Of a stretch of DNA of 7,392 nt, positions 1-5,576 are shown piece by piece (positions within the stretch are counted from its first letter, which is position 1; every line of letters begins with the position of its first letter). The position numbers and the translations under genes are program-made. The notes below the pieces were generated by a model. It was not told the DNA's origin, ran no database searches, and saw only the letters and a program-made list of their open reading frames with translations. Source of the stretch: JBDUDR01 sp040002845 (GTDB taxonomy: Bacteria > Actinomycetota > Actinomycetes > Propionibacteriales > Nocardioidaceae). The stretch covers positions 1-7,392 of the forward strand of contig JBDUDR010000143.1 of NCBI GenBank assembly GCA_040002845.1, given 5' to 3'.

Positions 1-325
1 CCGGTCCCATCAGAGCGTCGAAGCTCGCGGCCACGTCCGGGTGGGCGTCCAGGTCCTCCCAGAACGGCAGTCCGAACAGTTCGTGGTACGTGGGCGCACC
101 AGTCCGAACAGCGGTCAACAGCGTGCTCCAGGCGTGCGCCATCCGACCTCCGATGCCTTCGAGATCGAGCACGATTCGCGACCCAGGCTCCAGGAGTTGA
201 CGAGCGGCGCCGTTGAGCGCGGACCTTCCCGGTTCCGGCTCGTCGAACACCCCCACGCCCACCAGATGTTGCATCACCAGGCGGAGGTAGTCGCGATCGC
301 AGTCCGCGGCGGCGGCGAGCTGCTC
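1..325 (-). pseudogene. O-methyltransferase remnant, N-terminally truncated, runs off left edge
   Basis: The minus strand reads EQLAAAADCDRDYLRLVMQHL, then a winged-helix segment ending GVGVFDEP, an LLEPGS segment, and YHELFGLPFWEDL followed by HPDVAASFDALMGP at the window edge. This order matches the N-terminal dimerisation domain and the start of the catalytic domain of SAM-dependent O-methyltransferases (the hydroxyneurosporene/acetylserotonin methyltransferase-like group). Family members have roughly 40 more residues before the ELAAAA helix (AAxLGVADLL type). Here that part is replaced by Arg/Ala-rich sequence that is the other-frame reading of the helicase 3' end, back to an in-frame TGA at 428-430. 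No start codon lies between that stop and the GTG/ATG pair at 277-272, which is inside the dimerisation domain and has no Shine-Dalgarno. I infer a 5'-truncated gene. The SAM-binding GxGxG region would lie outside the window, so whether the rest is intact is unknown. Confidence 0.7.
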
Positions 326-356
326 CCCGTGTCGGCGCGAGCCTCGCGGGCAAGCC

Positions 357-1691
357 TCAGCTTCGGCGCGAGCGTGAAGAGCGAGGGCGGCGGCTCGGCC
401 TTCGCGCGCGGCTGGCTTGGGGCGACGTCACGAACCCTCGACCGGAACCGGCTGACGGCGCGGACTCCCCCGAGGTCGCCAACGCGGCTGCGGTGAGTGG
501 GCGGGGCGCGGTACGCATGTCGTGGTGACGTGCCTCGACACCGGCGATCTTGTGCATTCGCACGACCTGCCCGACCTGCGGGGGCGTCGACACGGTTACC
601 ACGGCTCCGGACTTGCCCGCGCGGGCGGTTCGGCCGGATCGATGCAGGTAGGACTTCGATGCGTCCGGCACGTCGTAGTGCACGACCAGTCCCACACTGT
701 CGACGTGGATGCCTCGGGCAGCCACATCGGTGGCGACTACGACCTTCGCAGTGCCGTTGCGGAACTTGGTCAAGTTGCGCTCGCGAGCGCGTTGGCTCAA
801 GTTGCCGTGCAGATCGACGGCGTCGACCCCGTTGCGCGACAGCGCGCGGGCCAGATTGGTTGCGCCGCCTCGCGTACGGGTGAAGACGATAGAACGGGGA
901 TTGGCCTCCAGCAGTGCCGTGGTCGCGTCGATCTTGGAGGACTGTCCGACGACCAGCACGTGATGGTCCATCGTCGTCGGAATGTCTCGGACCGAGTCGA
1001 CCTCGTGTCGAATGTTGTCGGGGAGGTGTCGGCGTACGAGCGCGTCGACGTCGCCGTCGAGGGTCGCTGACAACAGCATCCGCTGGCTGCCCTTCGGTGT
1101 CTTGGACAGGATGCTCGATACGACGGGAAAGAATCCCAGGTCACAAAGATGGTCGGCCTCGTCGAGCACGGTTACCTCGACGTGATCGAGGTTGCAGGAC
1201 CCGCGGCGCATCAGGTCCTCGAGTCGGCCGGGGGTGGCGACCACGATGTCCGCACCCTGCTGGAGCCGGCGGATCTGCCGGTCGTACGGCGTGCCGCCGT
1301 ACACCGTGACCATCCGCAGCCGTACCGCGTCCGCAAGCGGCTCCAGGGACTTGCGTACCTGAATCGCCAGCTCACGGGTGGGCAGGATGATCAGCCCGCG
1401 GGGATGGCGCGGCTTGGATCGCCGACCGGACAGCCGGACCAGCATCGGGAGGCCGAAGGCGAGCGTCTTGCCGGAGCCGGTACGGGCGCGGCCGAGGACG
1501 TCCTTGCCCGCAAGTGCGTCGGGGATGACTGTGGCCTGAACCGGTGTCGGTGTGGTGATCTGCTGCCTTGTCAGCAGTTTGACCAGGGGATGGGGCAGGT
1601 GCAACGCCGCGAAGCTCGGTGCCTCGGTCGTGGCAGCGAGGGGAGAATGCGTGGCGTTGTGGGCGGGCAGAGTGGCGTGATCGACGGACAC
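357..1691 (-). CDS. DEAD-box ATP-dependent RNA helicase (RhlE-like)
   Basis: This is an ATP-dependent RNA helicase that unwinds RNA duplexes in the cytoplasm during mRNA turnover, ribosome assembly or cold adaptation. With the GTG start at 1691 the product is 444 residues, typical for actinobacterial RhlE-like proteins. Visible motifs in order are: Q motif (F27 and TPVQ 49-52), motif I ARTGSGKT 69-76, Ia PTRELA 104-109, Ib TPGR 153-156, DEAD 177-180, SAT 208-210, ATDVAARG around 320-327, and motif VI HRSGRTARAG 350-359. The tail after about 400 is Arg/Ser-rich and basic, as is common for RNA-contacting extensions. The frame stays open upstream to 2027, but that part is compositionally unlike coding sequence and overlaps the opposing YdeI-like gene. 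GTG 1691 has a GGAG ten bases before it and gives the expected short N-terminus before the SFAALHLPHPLV segment. The stop abuts the methyltransferase remnant. Confidence 0.93.
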   Translation of the reverse strand: MSVDHATLPAHNATHSPLAATTEAPSFAALHLPHPLVKLLTRQQITTPTPVQATVIPDALAGKDVLGRARTGSGKTLAFGLPMLVRLSGRRSKPRHPRGLIILPTRELAIQVRKSLEPLADAVRLRMVTVYGGTPYDRQIRRLQQGADIVVATPGRLEDLMRRGSCNLDHVEVTVLDEADHLCDLGFFPVVSSILSKTPKGSQRMLLSATLDGDVDALVRRHLPDNIRHEVDSVRDIPTTMDHHVLVVGQSSKIDATTALLEANPRSIVFTRTRGGATNLARALSRNGVDAVDLHGNLSQRARERNLTKFRNGTAKVVVATDVAARGIHVDSVGLVVHYDVPDASKSYLHRSGRTARAGKSGAVVTVSTPPQVGQVVRMHKIAGVEARHHDMRTAPRPLTAAALATSGESAPSAGSGRGFVTSPQASRARRPSRRPRSSRSRRS

Positions 1692-1820
1692 GTCGTGGGA
1701 ACTCCAAATCGAGTCGGGCACGCCCGTCGCCAAGTCCGCGGCGCGGACCGGTGAGCCTGGAAAGGCGTTGGTGCCCGATCCTCCGGCCGCGCGGACTGCG
1801 CGCCGTTGCCGGGCACGATG

Positions 1821-1847
1821 ACGGCCTCGCCGCTGAGGCGAGGCCGT
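1821..1847. promoter_or_regulatory. Perfect 11-bp hairpin in helicase leader / divergent intergenic region
   Basis: ACGGCCTCGCC (1821-1831), a 5-nt loop (GCTGA) and GGCGAGGCCGT (1837-1847) form a perfect inverted repeat. It lies in the 226-bp region between the helicase start (1691) and the divergent YdeI-like ATG (1918). No T-run follows on either strand, so it is not a standard intrinsic terminator. On the minus strand a weak -10-like TAGAGT (1864-1859) lies just upstream. If that is used, the hairpin would sit at the extreme 5' end of a leader of about 160 nt. A stabilising or autoregulatory leader is inferred. Confidence 0.5.
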
Positions 1848-1917
1848 GGCTGTGCGCAACTCTATCAGCGAAACTGACTCATCCCAGCCATGGCGACGAG
1901 GTGCTTGAATCAACCGC

Positions 1918-2496
1918 ATGGGGATCGACGACGACCCGATCGAGCTCTTCGACTTGCAGGAGTCCTGGCGCGACTGGCTCGACCAGCACCACGCGGGCTC
2001 GGCGGGCGTTTGGCTGCAGATCGCCAAGAAGGGCTCGGGGCACCGTTCGGTGTCGTACGCCGAGGCTCTCGAACTCGCGATCTGCTACGGCTGGATCGAC
2101 GGTCTGAAGCGTCCCCTCGACGACAAGTTCTTCCTGCAGAGGTTCACGCCGCGGCGTGCCAGAAGTAAGTGGTCGCAAGTCAACGTCACCAAGGCGACCG
2201 CGCTGATCAAGTCCGGGCGCATGAAGCCAGCCGGTCTCCGCGAGATCGAGTTGGCCAAGGCAGACGGCCGGTGGGACGCGGCGTACCCCAGTCACTCCAC
2301 AGCCACAGTCCCCGACGATCTGGCGGCGGCGCTCGATGCCGAGCCGAAGGCGCGTGAGTTCTTCGACACCCTCAACAGCACCAACCGGTACGCCATCATC
2401 TACCGCGTGCAGGATGCCAAACGACCCGAGACCCGGGCGTCACGGATCGCCAAGTTCGTCGCGATGTGTGCAGCCGGTGAGCGCCTCCACCCATGA
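1918..2496 (+). CDS. YdeI/OmpD-associated (OmdA) family protein
   Basis: This 192-residue protein has the full pattern of the YdeI/OmdA family. It has an N-terminal W-x2-WL with a VWLQIAKKGSG strand, then SYAEALELAICYGWIDG (the most conserved block), FFLQRFTPRRARSKWS, GRMKPAG, and a C-terminal domain with FFDTLNSTNRYAIIYRVQDAKRPETR and a final ERLHP. The length matches the family norm. Members have been linked to bacteriocin or peptide resistance and outer-membrane association in Gram-negative bacteria, but the biochemical role in actinomycetes is not established. ATG 1918 is fixed as the first usable start by an in-frame TGA at 1906-1908. No close Shine-Dalgarno is visible (a GAGG lies too far upstream), so initiation may be leaderless. 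It is divergent from the helicase, and its stop lies 30 bp before the next gene. Confidence 0.88.
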   Translation: MGIDDDPIELFDLQESWRDWLDQHHAGSAGVWLQIAKKGSGHRSVSYAEALELAICYGWIDGLKRPLDDKFFLQRFTPRRARSKWSQVNVTKATALIKSGRMKPAGLREIELAKADGRWDAAYPSHSTATVPDDLAAALDAEPKAREFFDTLNSTNRYAIIYRVQDAKRPETRASRIAKFVAMCAAGERLHP

Positions 2497-2513
2497 GGCG
2501 ATCGGGCGCTGCC

Positions 2514-2526
2514 TAGTCTGGCGGTT
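2514..2526 (+). promoter_or_regulatory. Candidate -10 element for leaderless transcription of the mycothiol-dependent enzyme
   Basis: TAGTCT (2514-2519) fits the actinobacterial TANNNT -10 consensus. It lies seven bases before the GTG at 2527, which is where transcription would then begin. There is no Shine-Dalgarno before this GTG. The spacing is what is expected for a leaderless transcript. No convincing -35 was seen. Confidence 0.5.
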
Positions 2527-3327
2527 GTGAACCCGCTGCCCACCTACATCGCCGCCTGGCACAGCACCGCCACCGATCTGCAGGCACTGTTCTCTGAGCT
2601 GGCGAGCGCCGAATGGGCCAGACCGACCCAGTGCCCTGGGTGGTCGGTGTTCGACGTGGCCGCGCACTTGGCTGCGATCGAAGCCGAGCTCGCGGGACAG
2701 TCCCCTCCGTCACCTGGGCATTGGGACGGGGGTCCGCCATCGAGTCGGTACACCCAAGCCGGCGTGGACGCCCGGCGGGGGAAGACTCCCGCCGAAGTCG
2801 TCGACGAGTTCCGTACGGCCGTGGTACGACGCGCGACGAGCCTGGCGGCTGACCCTCCGGATCCGGCCGCACCCGCGCCGACCTCGGCCGTGGGTCGCGG
2901 ATGGGACTGGGAGACCCTGCTGCGCAACCGGGTGATCGACCTGTGGGTGCACGAGCAGGACATCCGGGAGGCGACCAACCGCCCGGGCGACCTCGACACC
3001 CCCGGAGCGCAGGTCACGCTGGCGAGCTTCTCGATGGCGCTGCCATACGTCGTTGCAAAGAAGGCAGCTGCACCCGTCGGCACCAGTGTGCTCTTCGACG
3101 TCTCGGGGCCCTTCGGTTTCACCCGCTCGGTCACCGTGGACGAGAACGGACGAGGTGCGGTCAGCGACCCTGGCACTCGAGGGCCGACCGTGTCACTGAC
3201 CACAGACACGGCGACGTTCGCTCGACTCTGCGCGGGCCGCATCCCGGCGGCCGAGGCGGCCGTGTCGATTGCCGGAGACTCGGATCTGGGTGCGCGGCTT
3301 GTGACGTCGATGAACATGACCCCCTGA
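2527..3327 (+). CDS. Maleylpyruvate isomerase family mycothiol-dependent enzyme (DinB-like fold)
   Basis: This 266-residue protein matches the actinobacterial family of mycothiol-dependent maleylpyruvate isomerase-like proteins (MDMPI N-terminal and C-terminal domains). Visible signatures are the N-terminal helical bundle with CPGWSVFDVAAHLAAIE (His47 as first metal ligand), NRVIDLWVHEQDIREAT (139-150 region, with Asp138 and His142 spaced like the second and third metal ligands of the characterised isomerase), and a C-terminal SCP2-like half (SVLFDVSGPFGF to AAVSIAGDSDLGARLV). The family uses mycothiol, the actinobacterial low-molecular-weight thiol, for isomerisation or thiol transfer; the substrate of this member is unknown. 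The start is GTG 2527, chosen because the family N-terminus (YIAAWHSTATDLQALF) begins right after it and a -10 box lies seven bases upstream. It follows the YdeI-like gene on the same strand and converges on the HxlR regulator. Confidence 0.88.
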   Translation: MNPLPTYIAAWHSTATDLQALFSELASAEWARPTQCPGWSVFDVAAHLAAIEAELAGQSPPSPGHWDGGPPSSRYTQAGVDARRGKTPAEVVDEFRTAVVRRATSLAADPPDPAAPAPTSAVGRGWDWETLLRNRVIDLWVHEQDIREATNRPGDLDTPGAQVTLASFSMALPYVVAKKAAAPVGTSVLFDVSGPFGFTRSVTVDENGRGAVSDPGTRGPTVSLTTDTATFARLCAGRIPAAEAAVSIAGDSDLGARLVTSMNMTP

Positions 3328-3364
3328 CGGGTACACCAGCAGTCTGCCGTTCCTGGCCGCTGGT

Positions 3365-3378
3365 ACTACAGCCGTAGT
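3365..3378. terminator. Weak stem-loop between convergent genes
   Basis: ACTAC-AGCC-GTAGT forms a 5-bp stem with a 4-nt loop in the 89-bp gap between the convergent mycothiol-dependent enzyme and HxlR genes. The stem is short and no clear T-run follows, so a role as a bidirectional terminator is only suggested by location. Confidence 0.2.
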
Positions 3379-3416
3379 TCGTGATCATTGCTGCTGCAGT
3401 TCCCTGCCGGACATCG

Positions 3417-3890
3417 TCAGCCCATGCGGGCCGCGATGTCGGCGGGCATGCCGGGTCCTGGTCGTGCGCGTACTTCTGCGGGGTCGTGCACCTGGCCGCA
3501 GTTGGCGCAGGTGGTCGGCTGGGTGATCGGACCACCGCAGACGGAATGGGAGTAGAGCACGGGTGGGCCGTCGGGGGCCGCCCATCGGTCGCCCCATTCG
3601 GTCAGCGCGACGATGACGGAGGCCAGTTCGCGCCCCTTGTCGGTCAGCAGGTATTCGTAGTGCTCCGGATTCCGGGAGTAGTTGCGGCGCTGCATGATCC
3701 CGGCGTCGACAAAGCCGTCGAGGCGGTTCTTGAGGATGTTCGTCGCGATGCCCAGCCTGAGGAAGTCGTTGAAGCGGGTCGCACCGGCGAACAGCGCGTT
3801 CCTGATGATCAGCAGGCTCCACCGCTCGCCCACCAGTTCGAGCGCCCGCGCGGCCGAGCACACCTGGGAGTTGTAGGTCTTGCCGAGCAT
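3417..3890 (-). CDS. HxlR-family winged-helix regulator with C-terminal His/Cys cluster
   Basis: This 157-residue DNA-binding regulator has the HxlR (DUF24) winged-helix signature: C11-SAARALELVGERWSLLIIRNALF, then FNDFLRLGIATNILKNRLDGFVDAGIM (recognition helix), a YEYLLTDKG wing, and a dimerisation helix (SVIVALTEWGDRW). The conserved N-terminal Cys11 is the position used for thiol sensing in characterised relatives (YodB, HypR, QsrR). After residue 110 it has an extra module with His115, Cys118, Cys128 and Cys131 (HSVCGG then CANCG), a zinc-ribbon-like arrangement seen in many actinobacterial HxlR proteins. The start is ATG 3890, six bases from a TACACT -10-like box, so the mRNA may be leaderless. 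It is divergent from the DUF2182-DUF899 frame, and palindromes in the shared promoter suggest autoregulation and control of that frame. The inducing signal is unknown; thiol or metal stress is inferred. Confidence 0.9.
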   Translation of the reverse strand: MLGKTYNSQVCSAARALELVGERWSLLIIRNALFAGATRFNDFLRLGIATNILKNRLDGFVDAGIMQRRNYSRNPEHYEYLLTDKGRELASVIVALTEWGDRWAAPDGPPVLYSHSVCGGPITQPTTCANCGQVHDPAEVRARPGPGMPADIAARMG

Positions 3891-3896
3891 GCCCCC

Positions 3897-3926
3897 AGTG
3901 TAGCGAGTTGCGCTTGCATGATGAAA
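3897..3926 (-). promoter_or_regulatory. Candidate promoter of the HxlR gene
   Basis: On the minus strand, TACACT (3902-3897) is a -10-like element six bases before ATG 3890. TTTCAT (3926-3921) lies 18 bases further upstream as a weak -35. The -35 falls inside the left palindrome, which would allow autorepression. Confidence 0.4.
3914..3926. promoter_or_regulatory. Candidate HxlR operator, left copy
   Basis: TTGCATGATGAAA is an imperfect palindrome (TTGCAT-N-ATGCAA with one mismatch). The symmetry extends outward through GCGC...GCGC to 3910-3930, giving 10-bp arms with one mismatch. It overlaps the -35 positions of both divergent promoters. Confidence 0.55.
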
Positions 3927-3942
3927 GCGCGTGGGATACGGT
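3914..3942 (+). promoter_or_regulatory. Candidate promoter of the DUF2182-DUF899 frame
   Basis: TTGCAT (3914-3919) as -35 and TACGGT (3937-3942, TANNNT) as -10 are separated by 17 bp. Transcription would start near 3949, inside the right palindrome. This places one palindrome over the -35 and the other over the start site, as expected for repression. Confidence 0.45.
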
Positions 3943-3947
3943 CAGGC

Positions 3948-3960
3948 TTGCATCATGCAA
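3948..3960. promoter_or_regulatory. Candidate HxlR operator, right copy
   Basis: TTGCATCATGCAA is a perfect 6+1+6 palindrome. It matches the left copy at 11 of 13 positions; the differences are the central base and one arm base. The centres are 34 bp apart. It lies between the candidate -10 and the GTG at 3978. Confidence 0.6.
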
Positions 3961-3977
3961 CCTACTGAGGGATCCCA

Positions 3978-5486
3978 GTGTCGACCAGTACGAATTCGCC
4001 TGTCGCCAATCCAGGCCGGACACTCGTCGTCGCCGCGCTGACGGCGACGCTCGGGCTCGCCGCCGGATCCTGGGTCGTCGCGGTTCGCCAGATGAACGGG
4101 ATGGACATGGGCGTTGCGACGCGGCTCGGTTCGTTCGCGTTCTTTGTCGCCCTGTGGGTGTCGATGATGGCGGCGATGATGCTGCCGGGCGCGGCTCCGG
4201 CAGTCTTGAGACGCGCTCATGCCAGCGGTCGTGTGCGCGCTGTGCCGCTATTCGTCGGGTCGTACCTTGCCGCGTGGACGCTCGTGGGGGTCGCCGTGTA
4301 TGCGTTGTACCGGCCGCACGGGTTTTTCGCGGCCGGCGGGGTTGCGATCGCGGCAGGTGTCTACGAGTTCACGCCGCTCAAGCAGCACTTCCGCCGGCGC
4401 TGCCGCGAGAGCGTCCGCTCTGGCTTCGAGTTCGGGCTCTGCTGCGTCGGCTCGAGCATGGGACTGATGCTGATGCTGGTGGCGCTGGGCGTCATGAGCA
4501 TGACCTGGATGTTCGTGATCGCCGTCCTCGTTCTCGCCCAGAAGCTCCTGCCCGCGAAAGCCGCCATCGATGTGCCGCTGGCGCTAGCGGTCGTTGGACT
4601 TGGAATCCTGATCGTCATCGCGCCCTCGTCGGTTCCCCGGGCTCACGCCACCGATGTGAGACGTCATCGGTGGCGCGGGCTACGCCAATTTGTTGTAACG
4701 ACAAGAAGGAGAGAAACCATGACCGATCACAAGATCGGAACACGTGAAGAGTGGCTTGCGGCCCGGCTGGAGCTGCTCGAGGCCGAGAAGGCGCTGACGC
4801 GGCGTAGCGACGAACTGGCGCGGTGGCGTCGGGAGCTGCCCTGGGTTCGAATCGACAAGGAGTACCGCTTCGAGACCGACGAGGGCACAGCGTCCCTCGC
4901 CGATCTCTTCAAAGGACGCTCGCAGCTCCTCATCTATCACTTCATGTTCGGGCCCGAGTACACGGCAGGGTGTCCGTCCTGCTCGGCGATCGCGGACGGC
5001 TTCGACGGCTCCGTCGTCCACCTCGCGAATCACGACGTCACGCTCTGCGCGGTGTCGCGGGCTCCGTTAGCGAAACTGCAGGCGTACAAGGGGCGGATGG
5101 GCTGGAGCTTCCCCTGGGCGTCTTCGTTCGACAGCGACTTCAACTACGACTTCCAGGCGGCGGTCACCAAGGAGCAGTGGCACTCGGGAGCCGTCGAGTA
5201 CAACTTCCGCAGGGCGGACTTTCGGCCGCCAGCCGGTCAGGACAGTTCCGAGCTCGACGACTTCGCATCGAGCGTCGTCGGAACGGACTGGGAGACGTAC
5301 CGGCAAGAAGGGCCCGGCGTGAGCGCGTTCGCGCTCGAGGATGGCGTCGTCTACCACACCTACTCGGCGTACGAGCGCGGGCTGGACGGCCTCTGGGGTA
5401 TGTACCAATGGCTCGACCGCGCGCCACTCGGTCGCAACGAGACCGGCTTCTGGTTCCGCCGCCACGACGAGTACGACAGCCAGTGA
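3978..5486 (+). CDS. Single open frame: DUF2182 membrane protein read through into DUF899 protein
   Basis: The frame from GTG 3978 (Shine-Dalgarno-like GAGGGA at 3967-3972) is open for 502 residues. Residues 1 to about 220 are a DUF2182 predicted metal-binding integral membrane protein with about six or seven hydrophobic segments (near 15-35, 52-72, 88-110, 115-133, 152-175, 176-195, 199-217). It has the family block WVSMMAAMMLPGAAP (60-74), YEFTPLKQHFRRRC (129-142) and VMSMTWM...QKLLP (172-192). The usual YCLGCCW motif reads LCCVGSSMG here. The DUF2182 end (IAPSSVP, 214-220) is normally followed closely by a stop. Here the frame continues through a basic stretch with rare AGA, AGG, AGA codons (residues 243-245), which are the Shine-Dalgarno of the DUF899 gene, and then into DUF899 at residue 248. 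I infer two adjacent genes whose intervening stop was lost by mutation, though a translated fusion remains possible. Function is unknown; DUF2182 relatives are linked to metal handling. Confidence 0.7.
   Translation: MSTSTNSPVANPGRTLVVAALTATLGLAAGSWVVAVRQMNGMDMGVATRLGSFAFFVALWVSMMAAMMLPGAAPAVLRRAHASGRVRAVPLFVGSYLAAWTLVGVAVYALYRPHGFFAAGGVAIAAGVYEFTPLKQHFRRRCRESVRSGFEFGLCCVGSSMGLMLMLVALGVMSMTWMFVIAVLVLAQKLLPAKAAIDVPLALAVVGLGILIVIAPSSVPRAHATDVRRHRWRGLRQFVVTTRRRETMTDHKIGTREEWLAARLELLEAEKALTRRSDELARWRRELPWVRIDKEYRFETDEGTASLADLFKGRSQLLIYHFMFGPEYTAGCPSCSAIADGFDGSVVHLANHDVTLCAVSRAPLAKLQAYKGRMGWSFPWASSFDSDFNYDFQAAVTKEQWHSGAVEYNFRRADFRPPAGQDSSELDDFASSVVGTDWETYRQEGPGVSAFALEDGVVYHTYSAYERGLDGLWGMYQWLDRAPLGRNETGFWFRRHDEYDSQ
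4646..4675. promoter_or_regulatory. Hairpin at the DUF2182/DUF899 junction
   Basis: CGCCACCGATG (4646-4656), an 8-nt loop and CATCGGTGGCG (4665-4675) form a perfect 11-bp inverted repeat, just after the codons for the DUF2182 C-terminus and 43 bp before the DUF899 start. A T-rich but interrupted stretch (AATTTGTTG) follows 12 bp later. It may be an attenuator or RNA-processing hairpin that tunes DUF899 expression. Its non-coding character supports the view that this stretch was intergenic. Confidence 0.5.
4719..5486 (+). CDS. DUF899 family thioredoxin-like protein (internal start)
   Basis: ATG 4719 is preceded by a perfect AAGGAG (4706-4711) at a 7-base spacing. It begins the family-typical N-terminus MTDHKIGTREEWLAARLELL, giving a 255-residue protein of normal DUF899 length. 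Conserved blocks are the Arg-rich helix (RRSDELARWRRELPWVRIDK), the strand LLIYHFMFGPEYTAGCPSCS with the CPSC pair at 85-88, HLANHDVTLCAVSRAPLAKL, RMGWSFPWASSFDSDFNYDF, and the C-terminal VYHTYSAYERGLDGLWGMYQWLD. The fold is thioredoxin-like, and Cys85/Cys88 sit in a CxxC arrangement that could be redox active. The catalysed reaction is not established. It should be produced either by itself from this start or as the C-terminal half of the upstream frame. The likely regulator is the divergent HxlR protein. Confidence 0.88.
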   Translation: MTDHKIGTREEWLAARLELLEAEKALTRRSDELARWRRELPWVRIDKEYRFETDEGTASLADLFKGRSQLLIYHFMFGPEYTAGCPSCSAIADGFDGSVVHLANHDVTLCAVSRAPLAKLQAYKGRMGWSFPWASSFDSDFNYDFQAAVTKEQWHSGAVEYNFRRADFRPPAGQDSSELDDFASSVVGTDWETYRQEGPGVSAFALEDGVVYHTYSAYERGLDGLWGMYQWLDRAPLGRNETGFWFRRHDEYDSQ

Positions 5487-5528
5487 CGCGTGCGGAAGGC
5501 TGCGCCACCCACCTCACCGCTGCGTGCG

Positions 5529-5547
5529 CCGGCCTGCTCTGGGCCGG
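5529..5547 (+). terminator. Possible terminator stem-loop after DUF899
   Basis: CCGGCC (5529-5534) and GGCCGG (5542-5547) can pair around a 7-nt loop about 40 bp after the DUF899 stop. The stem is only 6 bp and has no T-tract, so this is a weak call based on position. Confidence 0.25.
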
Positions 5548-5576
5548 TCGTCGCGCGGTGATCCCGCATGCCAGCA

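Noticed and set aside
522..1754. Several plus-strand open frames across the helicase gene
   Set aside because: All lie antisense to the helicase motifs and have no recognisable domains.
1692..2027. N-terminal extension of the helicase frame to 2027
   Set aside because: The extension overlaps the well-supported YdeI-like gene on the other strand, has no family similarity, and the GTG at 1691 has a ribosome binding site and the expected N-terminus.
2544..3317. 257-residue minus-strand open frame opposite the mycothiol-dependent enzyme
   Set aside because: Ser/Ala/Arg-rich mirror translation of a gene with clear family motifs; no motif of its own.
3385..4023. 212-residue minus-strand open frame over the HxlR gene and its promoter
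   Set aside because: Out of frame with the HxlR winged helix and covers the palindromic promoter region; shadow frame.
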